DNA of 45,002 bases from Clostridia bacterium (GTDB taxonomy: Bacteria; Bacillota; Clostridia; Oscillospirales; CAG-272), in the NCBI GenBank assembly GCA_017382615.1, contig JAFNZX010000220.1, positions 1 to 45,002 of the forward strand. The letters are read 5' to 3'. Under the pieces are notes generated by a model, which saw nothing but the letters and a program-made list of their open reading frames with translations, had not been told where the DNA came from and searched no databases. The position numbers and the translations under genes were made by a program. Shown here one piece after another: positions 24,243 to 32,030 of this stretch (position 1 is its first letter; every line of letters begins with the position of its first letter).

Positions 24243-26819
24243 TCAGACTGTTTCGTAGGTCAGAAGCAGGGACTGGCGCTTCTCGGGGATGGTCAGGGTC
24301 ATACCCTCGGTCAGAAGGGTGGTACCCGCCACGGTGAAGCTCTCCCCCGTGTCCTCGTTGGTGAAGACGTAATCCCGTCTTTGGTCGATACCCCCAAGCT
24401 CTACGTGCGCCTGTGCGTAAGGACACATAGCGCGGCGGAACGCCAGGATCAGACCGCTGTCGCTTGCGCGATCGTGATACTGAGAAGCAATCCACGTGGT
24501 ATTGGTATCCGTAGCGGGAATCAGCGGATAAAAGTCTTCGGCAAAATAGTGGCGCAGGCGCGCATACTCCGCAAAGTAATGCTTTGCCCAACCAAAGGGC
24601 TCATTCATGCCGCCCACACGCCATTCGGGGTCAGCGTGCTCCCAGGTGCGCACGGTCATGCCGTTGGTATATGCACTGCGGAAGCTGTAGACGTCCCCCA
24701 GCGTAGGGCCATAGCCGATACCCGAATAGGGATACCACCAAGCGGCGCGGGCATTACTGTTCTGATTGACCTCGGGACAGCAATCCCACGTGCACTGGTA
24801 GTCACTGCGCCACAAGGGCACCGAGCGCGCCAGCATTTCAATATCAATACGGTGTCCTCCGCCCGCGCAATCGTCGATCAACAGATGCGGAAAACGCTCC
24901 AGCAAAGCATCCCAGAAACGCCACAGATTATTGATGTGATGCACCTCGGTCGCGCCCCTGCGCGCAGCTCCTCCTGCCTCCAATGCAAGATCGTTGGCGC
25001 GCCAGATGATCAAAGGATTGATATTGAAATCCTGACGGTAGCAGTCCACGCCCACACAGGCAATGACGCTTGAAATCTTTTCAATGACCTGATCGCAAAC
25101 GTGATCACTTCCAAGATCCACCAAGGCATTCTCATCCTCGGGATTGGCAGTAATATATTCCGTCCATTCGCAAACCGAACGCTGCAAACGCTCCGGCTCA
25201 AACCAAAGCTGGAACTTGATGCCGCGCTCATGAAGAAATTCTGTCACATCACGGTAACCGTTCGGGTGATAATCACGGTTGACCTCCCACGTGCCCACCC
25301 TGCCCCATTCGGCAGATTGCGTTGCAGTGGTGGTGGAGCGCAACGGCTCATACCAGCCTGCATCCACCCAGCAATAATCAAACGTGTCAAGTCCATGCGA
25401 CAAGATTCCCTGCCAGCGCTCGATCAGCTCATTGGAAGGAATGCCGCCCCAGAAGATTGCCGAGAAAGGACATTGCGCACCTCGCGCGCCCTTGTAACGC
25501 CCTATGGGCGACACCGCCTCGCGAATAAAGCGCCGCCAAAGGTTATGGGCATTGACCTGCCCTTCCCTATAGGGCATAACGGTGGTGGAGGCAGTACGGA
25601 ATTTTTCACCGGGCTCCATGCAAAGAAAGACCTCCTCCAGGCTGTGGCGAATGCGAAAATCGTTCTCGCCGCGGTCAAAATAAGCGCGCCATTGTCCGGT
25701 CCAGCCAAGTGCTGTGAGCACGCCGTTTTGGTGATCACCGCCCTCGTTGACCTCAAAGAAAGGTGCAGTTCCCATGCCGCTGCGTCCGGCTTGGCAGGTT
25801 GCCTCCTTGTGGTCGCCCGCCCACATGCGGTGCGGGATGATCTGATGATCAAAATCGCCTATGTTTGCACCGTCCGAGAGAAACAGACGCAACGTCTTAG
25901 GCTCCCACGTATATTGCTTGTCGCGGCGGGTGCGTGCGGGATCTGCCGACATGGCAACGGTCAGGTCGCAGTCGCAAAGCTGACTGATCAGCGCGCTACG
26001 GTGATCGGTGGGATTGTGCCAATAATTCGTCCATCGCGTCACACCGAAATCCTGCAAGAATTCGGTCACCACGGTCAGCTCCACATCGTCGGGCAGCGTA
26101 TAAATGACGCGATCCGCCTCATTTTTCACCTTTACGTTCAGCTCGGAAAAGGGCGTTCCGTCATACAAAAACGAAAACGCAGGCACGGCGATCGGGCGCA
26201 CGGAGGGCGCGCGGTAAGCGTACATGAAATCCTTGATCGGCTCACAAGAGGGCTGCGTACTGCGAATACGCTCCACCTTGCCTGCGTCGTAACGGTAATA
26301 CATCCCTTCCTCTGCTCCCTTGCCCGCGTGCATAAAGGTATGCTCGGGGTGGCCTGCGGCATTGGCACGGATAAATACCACGTCACCGGGGCGCAGCTCC
26401 TCCACAGAGTCAATACGGGTAAAGCCCTGTTCGATACACCAATCGGTCAGCCCGGGACCCGCCACGCACTTGCCGTGGATATAGGGTTGATCGGTATAGC
26501 CCGCACGGTACAAGATCCAGTCCATCAGACGGTCACAGCTGACCAGGTGCGCATCGTGGTTGAAGGCAGGATTGATGGGCGCGTGACCGTAATTGAACTC
26601 TTGGTCGCGGATATAATCACAAATGCACTTAGCATGAAACAGCAGTGCGGACGAAACCTCGCCACCCGCAGCATAGCACAGCATACCCTTATGATCGTAA
26701 ACCGCCGCACCGTAGAGCACGTTGGCATCGGCAAAGGCAATCGCTTGCTCCAACGTGGAAAACACGGTCAGCGCGGCTCTTTGCGCATCGGGTGCTGATC
26801 GAACGGTATAAAGTGACAT
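24243..26819 (-). CDS. NlpC/P60-like domain fused to GH36 alpha-galactosidase
   Basis: 858 residues in two parts. Residues about 60-200 look like an NlpC/P60-type papain fold: candidate catalytic C95 in LVSCDRLMDWILYRAG, H160 in EHTFMHAG, and the conserved LRPGDVVFI strand at 142-150. The first 55 residues (SLYTVRSAPDAQ ... YGAAVYDHKG) resemble small SPOR-like units. Residues 210-858 form a complete GH36 enzyme: QLWFEPERL at 537-545, nucleophile D597 in CYRQDFNI, and acid/base D659 in CAGGGHRID. There is no signal peptide. GH36 enzymes act on alpha-galactosides (raffinose family, galactomannan side chains). The ATG at 26819 follows AAAGGAG. It lies between the oxidoreductase and the second GH36 gene. 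Whether the NlpC-like part is active is unknown. Confidence 0.82.
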   Translation of the reverse strand: MSLYTVRSAPDAQRAALTVFSTLEQAIAFADANVLYGAAVYDHKGMLCYAAGGEVSSALLFHAKCICDYIRDQEFNYGHAPINPAFNHDAHLVSCDRLMDWILYRAGYTDQPYIHGKCVAGPGLTDWCIEQGFTRIDSVEELRPGDVVFIRANAAGHPEHTFMHAGKGAEEGMYYRYDAGKVERIRSTQPSCEPIKDFMYAYRAPSVRPIAVPAFSFLYDGTPFSELNVKVKNEADRVIYTLPDDVELTVVTEFLQDFGVTRWTNYWHNPTDHRSALISQLCDCDLTVAMSADPARTRRDKQYTWEPKTLRLFLSDGANIGDFDHQIIPHRMWAGDHKEATCQAGRSGMGTAPFFEVNEGGDHQNGVLTALGWTGQWRAYFDRGENDFRIRHSLEEVFLCMEPGEKFRTASTTVMPYREGQVNAHNLWRRFIREAVSPIGRYKGARGAQCPFSAIFWGGIPSNELIERWQGILSHGLDTFDYCWVDAGWYEPLRSTTTATQSAEWGRVGTWEVNRDYHPNGYRDVTEFLHERGIKFQLWFEPERLQRSVCEWTEYITANPEDENALVDLGSDHVCDQVIEKISSVIACVGVDCYRQDFNINPLIIWRANDLALEAGGAARRGATEVHHINNLWRFWDALLERFPHLLIDDCAGGGHRIDIEMLARSVPLWRSDYQCTWDCCPEVNQNSNARAAWWYPYSGIGYGPTLGDVYSFRSAYTNGMTVRTWEHADPEWRVGGMNEPFGWAKHYFAEYARLRHYFAEDFYPLIPATDTNTTWIASQYHDRASDSGLILAFRRAMCPYAQAHVELGGIDQRRDYVFTNEDTGESFTVAGTTLLTEGMTLTIPEKRQSLLLTYETV

Positions 26820-26846
26820 AAAAATCTCCTTTCACGGCAATATGGC

Positions 26847-26876
26847 ATAAGGCTCCCCGCAAACGAGGAGCCTTAT
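26847..26876 (-). terminator. intercistronic hairpin after the oxidoreductase gene
   Basis: Perfect 10-base arms ATAAGGCTCC / GGAGCCTTAT with a 10-base loop, 11 bases after the oxidoreductase stop and 28 bases before the next ATG. No T-run follows on the minus strand, so it may be an mRNA-stability or weak attenuating hairpin rather than a full terminator. Confidence 0.5.
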
Positions 26877-26887
26877 CATAATTTCAA

Positions 26888-28183
26888 TTACTTTTTGCTT
26901 CCCTGCGTCAAGGCAGCGGTACGGTAAGTGCCCTCGGTCTTTTCGCATTCCTTTGCCCACAGCTCTGCCATATAGGCGTACACCTCGTCGGGAATATCGG
27001 GCGTGCCTGCAGCCATAGTGGGCCACAGCATGTCCCCTGCCGCCTTGGGATCGGCGCAGGCGGTATCATTACGCCAAGCATCGCGCTCCTCCTTGTTGCG
27101 CAGGTTGGGAATCTCCACGCTCACGCCGCCCGCCAAGATGGAGCGGTACGCAAACAAGCCGGGCAGGAACATATCCAGTGCCTCATAGACGTCAATGGTA
27201 TCGGCTTGCTCATCGCCCAGAATCTTGTTGATAAAATGGTACATGGAATAGAAATCCGAGCCGCCGTGACCAAAGCCCTCAGCCCTATCGGTCATGCCGT
27301 GATCGGGGAAATAGGAGCGCAGGGACCCGGTTTCATAGCCACCGTCATATTCGTCCTTGTTGACGTAGATCTTGGCAATGTGCCCGTCCATGGCATCCTC
27401 TCTGCCGCATTCCATTCTGCCCTTGGAGCCGTACATGGTGTACCAAATGGAATTCTTATACAGATTGCCGTGAATGCTCTTGACAATACCGCCGTTTTCC
27501 AAGGTCACCATTTCAATACCGAACTGACCCGCTCTGCGACCCGTGCGCAAGCCGCGCGCGTTCTTGGTACCCTCAAAGCCCACAACGGACACGGGGCGCA
27601 AGCCCGTGGAGTGAATGATGGGACCCAGCGAGTGCGTGCAATAGAAGGTTGCGTAACCACCGTTACGCCAGTGATCGCGCTCACCGTAGGTAATGGAGGG
27701 CCAGATAGACTCACAGTTATGGATGTACTCACCCTCGCCATATTCAAATTCACCGATCTCGCCCTTTGCGTACAGCTTTTTCATCTCGTACGACGCAGGC
27801 ATATAGCAATAGTTTTCACCGTAAGCATAGACGAGTCCGCTCTCTTCAACAGCCTCAACCAGCGCAACGGCTTCCTTCATATTCTGTACGGGCAGCACCT
27901 CGGAAAAGACGTGCAAGCCCTTCTTCAAGCAGCGAATGGCAAAGGGCGCGTGCTCGTTGGCGTAATTTGCCAGCACCACGGCGTCCATATCGTGCTCAAT
28001 AAAGTTATCAAAGTGATCGTAAAAGGTAATATCCAGTCCTTCGGTATACTGCTTCTGTGCGTCAAGTGCCTCTTGGCTCTTGTCGCAAATGGCAACCACC
28101 TCTGCATGGTCGGCTCTCTTGCAGTAATTGATCATGCTGGTGCCGCGATAAGCACCCAAAACGCCAATACGTATTTTTTTCAT
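26888..28183 (-). CDS. Gfo/Idh/MocA family oxidoreductase
   Basis: 431-residue NAD(P)-dependent sugar or inositol dehydrogenase-like protein. N-terminal Rossmann fold: KIRIGVLGAYRGTSM (3-17), then VVAICDKSQEAL. The usual EKP motif is replaced by SEVLP at 94-98, so the conserved lysine is missing; this occurs in some clades of the family and may change chemistry. AYGENYCYMP and HSTGLRPVSV lie in the C-terminal substrate domain. SD GGAAAGGAAG precedes the ATG at 28183. It is the first gene of the GH36 operon and diverges from an AraC regulator across the palindrome at 28295-28318, so it is a likely target of that regulator. Such enzymes can oxidise a sugar to a keto intermediate; the substrate is not known. 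Confidence 0.88.
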   Translation of the reverse strand: MKKIRIGVLGAYRGTSMINYCKRADHAEVVAICDKSQEALDAQKQYTEGLDITFYDHFDNFIEHDMDAVVLANYANEHAPFAIRCLKKGLHVFSEVLPVQNMKEAVALVEAVEESGLVYAYGENYCYMPASYEMKKLYAKGEIGEFEYGEGEYIHNCESIWPSITYGERDHWRNGGYATFYCTHSLGPIIHSTGLRPVSVVGFEGTKNARGLRTGRRAGQFGIEMVTLENGGIVKSIHGNLYKNSIWYTMYGSKGRMECGREDAMDGHIAKIYVNKDEYDGGYETGSLRSYFPDHGMTDRAEGFGHGGSDFYSMYHFINKILGDEQADTIDVYEALDMFLPGLFAYRSILAGGVSVEIPNLRNKEERDAWRNDTACADPKAAGDMLWPTMAAGTPDIPDEVYAYMAELWAKECEKTEGTYRTAALTQGSKK

Positions 28184-28260
28184 ATGAAATACTTCCTTTC
28201 CGACGATGAAAATCGAGAATACGGCTGTGCGCGTCCGGCACGTCCATCCTCCCGATCTTC

Positions 28261-28289
28261 ATTATATCACATAGAGCCCCGTTAGTCAG
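28261..28289 (-). promoter_or_regulatory. promoter of the oxidoreductase-GH36 operon
   Basis: Minus strand: -35 CTGACT (28289-28284), 17-base spacer, -10 TATAAT (28266-28261). The weak -35 is what is expected for an activated promoter and lies 5 bases from the palindrome at 28295-28318. Confidence 0.6.
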
Positions 28290-28294
28290 TGGTA

Positions 28295-28318
28295 ATATTC
28301 CATGTATTTGTGGAATAT
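28295..28318. promoter_or_regulatory. candidate operator between divergent promoters
   Basis: Inverted repeat ATATTCCA - 8 bases (TGTATTTG) - TGGAATAT with perfect 8-base arms, placed between the -35 boxes of the oxidoreductase promoter (minus) and the AraC promoter (plus). The position is typical of an operator used by the divergent regulator; binding is inferred. Confidence 0.6.
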
Positions 28319-28331
28319 CGTCACTTTGCGG

Positions 28332-28360
28332 TTGACTTTCACATATATCTGTGCTATACT
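28332..28360 (+). promoter_or_regulatory. promoter of AraC-family gene 1
   Basis: -35 TTGACT (28332-28337), 17-base spacer, -10 TATACT (28355-28360). The ATG follows 31 bases downstream with AGGAGG in between. Confidence 0.7.
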
Positions 28361-28391
28361 GGTCTCATTCCACTCCAAAAAGGAGGTCACT

Positions 28392-29234
28392 ATGACAGAG
28401 CAGAACAATATCTGTCGGTTTGTTCCCCGTGAGATCAACGACCACAGTATCCATACAGTACACTTTGTCTTGGAAACCGAGGAGCAGCTGTATACGGGGC
28501 TGCGCATTAAATCACTCTATACTGTATATCTGGTCACCGGTGGCACAGGCAGACTGCACACCCAAGGCGAGGTGCTGTCCTTAAAGCAGGGCGACGTGTT
28601 TTTCACCTTTCCTGCCGTCCCCTTCGCCATTGAATCCGTTTCCGATTTTCAATATATGTACATCAGCTTTTTGGGTGCACGCGGTAACCGCATTATGGAA
28701 AAGCTGGGAATTTCGTCAAAAACACCGCTATATCCGGATTGCGAGGCTTTGACCACGGTGTGGACGCAGGGACTGCACTCCCCCGCGCAGCTTTCGGACA
28801 TTGCCAGCGAGGCAGTCCTGCTTCACACTTTGGCTTTTTTGGGCGGAAAGCTGTCAAAATTTTCCGAGAAGGACGAGGGACGCACGGATCTGATCTCTAT
28901 GATACAAAAATACGTGGACGAGCATTTCTCCGACGCAGATTTTTCCTTGGAACGACTGGGTAACGACCTCAAATACAACAAAAAGTATCTTTCCACCGTA
29001 TTCAAGCGTCACGTGGGCGTCGGTATTGTGGATTATCTGCACACGGTACGCATTCAGCACGCCTGCACCATGCTCAAGCAAGGCTTTACCAGCGTCAGCG
29101 ACGTGGCGTTGCGCTGCGGCTATCCCGATGCACAGTATTTCTCCAAGGTCTTCAAGCGCAGAATGAACCTCTCCCCGCGTGAATATATGGCGTCGGTCAA
29201 AAACGAAGGCACTTTTCCAAGACTCCCCGAATAA
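28392..29234 (+). CDS. AraC-family transcriptional regulator (1)
   Basis: 280-residue regulator. Residues about 15-125 form a cupin-like ligand domain (VYLVTGGTGRLHTQGEVL, LKQGDVFFTFPAVPF). Residues about 170-270 carry the double helix-turn-helix: FSLERLGNDLKYNKKYLSTV then SVSDVALRCGYPDAQYFSKV and FKRRMNLSPREY, the AraC signature. AGGAGG lies six bases before the ATG at 28392. It is divergent from the oxidoreductase/GH36 operon and separated from it by a palindrome, so it most likely activates that operon in response to a sugar (inference). Its transcript ends at the hairpin 29298-29340. Confidence 0.92.
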   Translation: MTEQNNICRFVPREINDHSIHTVHFVLETEEQLYTGLRIKSLYTVYLVTGGTGRLHTQGEVLSLKQGDVFFTFPAVPFAIESVSDFQYMYISFLGARGNRIMEKLGISSKTPLYPDCEALTTVWTQGLHSPAQLSDIASEAVLLHTLAFLGGKLSKFSEKDEGRTDLISMIQKYVDEHFSDADFSLERLGNDLKYNKKYLSTVFKRHVGVGIVDYLHTVRIQHACTMLKQGFTSVSDVALRCGYPDAQYFSKVFKRRMNLSPREYMASVKNEGTFPRLPE

Positions 29235-29297
29235 TCCCGCTTGATTTCACCTTGACAGGGCGCACAGCTTTGGCATAAGGCGTTTCCCACAAATCAA

Positions 29298-29340
29298 ATC
29301 GGACACATCACGCAAGGTTCTCCCAAGCGGTGTGTCCGAT
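29298..29340 (+). terminator. Rho-independent terminator of AraC gene 1
   Basis: Outer arms ATCGGACACA / TGTGTCCGAT with a smaller inner CGC..GG / CC..GCG stem, followed directly by TTTTTTG. It shares the GGACAC arm core with hairpins at 5875-5912 and 44166-44201. Confidence 0.85.
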
Positions 29341-29391
29341 TTTTTGCGTTTGATGCAACGTTTCCACACCGATCAAATACAACGTACACCA

Positions 29392-29420
29392 TTGACAAGG
29401 CGACATGATTATGGTATGAT
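29392..29420 (+). promoter_or_regulatory. promoter of AraC-family gene 2
   Basis: -35 TTGACA (29392-29397), 17-base spacer, -10 TATGAT (29415-29420), 45 bases upstream of the ATG. Confidence 0.7.
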
Positions 29421-29465
29421 AATGATGTAACACAAAATGTGGCGACACAGAAAGGAAATCGGCGT

Positions 29466-30269
29466 ATGAATCCCATTTTTTACGAGATTGAGCACGGAAC
29501 AATTTCCAACCATTTTTTGTTTGAAAAAAACACCGATCACGCCTTTCCCCTGCACATGCACCGTTGCTATGAAATGGTACTGATGCTGGAGGGCGAAATG
29601 ACCATACAGATTGACCAGGACACGTACGATCTGAGCGCAGGTGATCTGATCCTGATCAAGCCCAACCGTCTGCACAGTTACGAAACCCCAACGGGCAAAA
29701 GCGGCGTCTGCCTGCTTTGCATGTTCTCCTCCGACCTGATCGCTGCCATTACCGATCCCCTGTCCAAATACCGCTTGCACACCGTGCACCTGCACAACGT
29801 CCAAGCAATCTATCGCGATACGTTTCTTCTGATGCAGGAGCACCGCGATCTTCCCACCGTCAAGGGCTTTTTATATCTGCTTTGCGGTCTGTTCTATCGG
29901 CAGATCGACTATTCAGCAGAGGATACGATCATAGAGGTCTCGGATCTGCTGCAAAAAATCTTCGCACATATCGAAAGCAACGTGGACAAGCCCTGCACCC
30001 TGCACGAGCTCGCCCAAGCATTGAAATATAACGAATCCTATCTCTCCCGCTTTTTCTACAGCAAAATAGGCGTTTCATATTCGGATTACGTACGCAGCAT
30101 CAAAATCAACTACGCTTGCTATCTGCTCAAAAATACCCACGACAGCATATTCAACATTGCCAGACTTTGCGGTTACGCCACCCCCAGTGCCTTTAACCGC
30201 AGCTTTAAGCAGATCACGGGCATGAATCCCAACGAATACCGCTCCTTTGGGGGAGCATTCGACCCGTAA
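29466..30269 (+). CDS. AraC-family transcriptional regulator (2)
   Basis: 267-residue regulator with an N-terminal cupin (AFPLHMHRCYEMVLMLEGEM, LSAGDLILIKPNRLHSYET; the HxH and the later His could bind ligand or metal) and a C-terminal AraC helix-turn-helix pair (CTLHELAQALKYNESYLSRF, then FNIARLCGYATPSAFNRSFK and GMNPNEYRSFG). The start at 29466 has AAAGGAAA upstream. It has its own promoter and terminator and is only distantly similar to regulator 1, so it probably controls something else; no divergent partner points to a target. A nearby glycan operon is a reasonable guess only. Confidence 0.92.
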   Translation: MNPIFYEIEHGTISNHFLFEKNTDHAFPLHMHRCYEMVLMLEGEMTIQIDQDTYDLSAGDLILIKPNRLHSYETPTGKSGVCLLCMFSSDLIAAITDPLSKYRLHTVHLHNVQAIYRDTFLLMQEHRDLPTVKGFLYLLCGLFYRQIDYSAEDTIIEVSDLLQKIFAHIESNVDKPCTLHELAQALKYNESYLSRFFYSKIGVSYSDYVRSIKINYACYLLKNTHDSIFNIARLCGYATPSAFNRSFKQITGMNPNEYRSFGGAFDP

Positions 30270-30285
30270 GAATACGTAACATAGC

Positions 30286-30327
30286 AAAAGGATACGCCCT
30301 GACGCACGATGCAGGGCGTATCCTTTT
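30286..30327. terminator. bidirectional terminator
   Basis: Perfect 16-base arms AAAAGGATACGCCCTG / CAGGGCGTATCCTTTT around a 10-base loop. The arms supply A/T tracts in both directions. It lies between AraC gene 2 (plus) and the convergent DUF5596-like gene. Confidence 0.88.
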
Positions 30328-30336
30328 ATTGTGATA

Positions 30337-31257
30337 TCATGATCTGACGAAATTCTCACCGTCAAATGCAAAAACGCCAAAGCCGCGACCTGTGGGATTG
30401 CCCGCCTGCAGCCATTCGGCATACGCACGGCGCAGCGTAGTATCCTTGGGCAGCTGCGCATCGGGCAGATCGGTGTATCTGCCGAACACACGCCATCTGT
30501 CGTGGAAATCATCGGGCGTTTCCTTACCGCTGACCATCTCAAAGTCTCCCATAAACTTCAGCAAATTCATGCCCGCGGGCAAAAACTCACGGTGTCTGGG
30601 ATACAGCAGCCAGGAGGAGCAGCCAAAAATTACAATGCCATCCTCAAACAGCGGTGCAAAATGAGGGTACGCCTTACGATAAGAGTCCAGACGCACCTCG
30701 TCGGTCAGCGCAATGCCGCGCGAGGGAATGTGCATATTGACGTACTTGTCTCCCGCCTTAAAGACCTTGCCGCAGGAAAGCGTGAAGTCCTCTCCCTCGT
30801 AGGTCATGACCTCATACTGGAATCTGCCGTAGCCAAAGCAGGTCAGCTTGAAAAAGCGATCGAACCAGTCTGCCACAAACGTACCGACCACGCCCTTATT
30901 CTCCACACACTCGTTGACCTTGCAGCGAATGTCATCCATAGACTCGTAAAAGATCTCGTCCGAAATGCCGTTTTCCTGATATTTCTCATAAAGACGGGGC
31001 AGACTGTTGACAATCAGCAAAAGATCCAACGAATATTCGTTTTTGCCAAACTGCTTTGCAGCTTGCTTGATCTCTGCCAAAGCGTCAGCCATAGAAAGTT
31101 CCTCGGTCACAACGTAGCGATATACGATACTGTCCATAACGGACGCAAGCGCGGCATCATCGTCCAGCATCTGCTCCAGGTCTCTGATTCCCTGCACCAC
31201 CTCGGGAGCGTAGCCGTTTTGGGTCAATTGCTCGATCTGCGCATTCCAATGTTTCAT
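30337..31257 (-). CDS. DUF5596-like protein (annotated in relatives as acyltransferase-domain protein)
   Basis: 306-residue soluble protein. I recognise the overall pattern of a Clostridia family usually named DUF5596 or acyltransferase-domain protein: GYGRFQYEVM (the RLQF-like block), a VNMHIPSRGIAL segment, FGCSSWLLYPRHREFLP (like C-SWLL-P), MNLLKFMGDFE and RWRVFGR near the end. The name rests on memory of these motifs, and no enzymatic residue can be proven. The ATG at 31257 has GGAAAGGAAAC upstream. It follows the YgjV-like gene by 19 bases and shares its promoter; a functional link between them is not evident. Confidence 0.65.
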   Translation of the reverse strand: MKHWNAQIEQLTQNGYAPEVVQGIRDLEQMLDDDAALASVMDSIVYRYVVTEELSMADALAEIKQAAKQFGKNEYSLDLLLIVNSLPRLYEKYQENGISDEIFYESMDDIRCKVNECVENKGVVGTFVADWFDRFFKLTCFGYGRFQYEVMTYEGEDFTLSCGKVFKAGDKYVNMHIPSRGIALTDEVRLDSYRKAYPHFAPLFEDGIVIFGCSSWLLYPRHREFLPAGMNLLKFMGDFEMVSGKETPDDFHDRWRVFGRYTDLPDAQLPKDTTLRRAYAEWLQAGNPTGRGFGVFAFDGENFVRS

Positions 31258-31276
31258 GTTTTGTTTCCTTTCCGGT

Positions 31277-31801
31277 TTATGTTTTGCAAGAAGTGTCTTT
31301 TTTTGCATATCTGATCAGTCCGATAACGGCAGAGGAGATCGCTACGATCTCGTTGATCGTGCCGCCCACGGATGGAATGAACAGATTATAGATCATGATC
31401 AGCGAAGAGGTCAGCAAAATACTCTTGCGCAGATTTTGCGGGTTGAAATACCCCATGGCAAGCGTGTTGAGCATGATACCCACCACGAAAAACAGAGAAT
31501 GTGCACCCTCCCAGGTGAAAATGCTGAGCACGCCCATAATCAGTGCAAGTACAATGGGGACTGCCTTACTTGACAGTATTTTTTTATCCCTGTAGCAATA
31601 GCAGATATTACGCACGATGCTGAACAGATTCAGTACCAGCGCAACCGTGCCGCCAAGCAGCGCGTAAGCAACGCAGGCAATGGCCGTTGCAACCGACAGT
31701 GTGATAAAAATCGCACGCTCAGACTTCATTTGATAGGTAATAAAGGACACGATAACTGCTATCACGCTGATAACCTGTCCAATAATTTCAATTGGCTCCA
31801 T
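31277..31801 (-). CDS. YgjV-family inner membrane protein
   Basis: 174-residue integral membrane protein with about six hydrophobic segments (IGQVISVIAVIVSFI; FITLSVATAIACVAYALLGG; VLNLFSIVRNICYCY; AVPIVLALIMGVLSIF; SLFFVVGIMLNTLAMGY; IMIYNLFIPSVGG). The order of segments and the NLFSIVRNICYCYRDKK loop fit the YgjV (Imp-YgjV) family, whose function is unknown. GGAG precedes the ATG at 31801. It is the first gene of a two-gene unit with the DUF5596-like gene. Confidence 0.7.
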   Translation of the reverse strand: MEPIEIIGQVISVIAVIVSFITYQMKSERAIFITLSVATAIACVAYALLGGTVALVLNLFSIVRNICYCYRDKKILSSKAVPIVLALIMGVLSIFTWEGAHSLFFVVGIMLNTLAMGYFNPQNLRKSILLTSSLIMIYNLFIPSVGGTINEIVAISSAVIGLIRYAKKDTSCKT

Positions 31802-31834
31802 ATAAAACTCCGTAATCCGAAAAATGTACTTTAT

Positions 31835-31863
31835 ATCATATCATATATGTCATCTATAATCAA
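31835..31863 (-). promoter_or_regulatory. promoter of the YgjV-DUF5596 pair
   Basis: Minus strand: -35 TTGATT (31863-31858), 17-base spacer, -10 TATGAT (31840-31835). AT-rich surroundings make the exact -10 slightly uncertain because another TATGAT sits 5 bases away. Confidence 0.55.
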
Positions 31864-31935
31864 TAGCCTGCACGAAAAAAAAGAAAGAGGTCAAAAAAAG
31901 ACAAGTACATGTCATAACATGAATATTTTGCACTG

Positions 31936-31964
31936 TTGACAGCATATCAGTTTCAAGGTATAAT
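31936..31964 (+). promoter_or_regulatory. perfect consensus promoter of the LamG surface protein
   Basis: -35 TTGACA (31936-31941), 17-base spacer, -10 TATAAT (31959-31964), both exact consensus. The leader to the ATG is about 60 bases and ends in AAGGAGA. High expression is expected. Confidence 0.85.
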
Positions 31965-32030
31965 AATATAGACGGTAAACTTGAAAAGTGCGCTTTTGCA
32001 AGTTGCCGAAATACATAAGGAGAATCATTT

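Noticed and set aside
25101..26798. Long plus-strand frame opposite the NlpC-GH36 gene
   Set aside because: It has no domain, no ribosome site and no promoter, while the minus strand shows full GH36 motifs.
31908..31921. Small palindrome CATGT-CATA-ACATG upstream of the LamG surface gene promoter
   Set aside because: The arms are only 5 bases in an AT-rich region and a perfect promoter needs no activator; too weak to call an operator.
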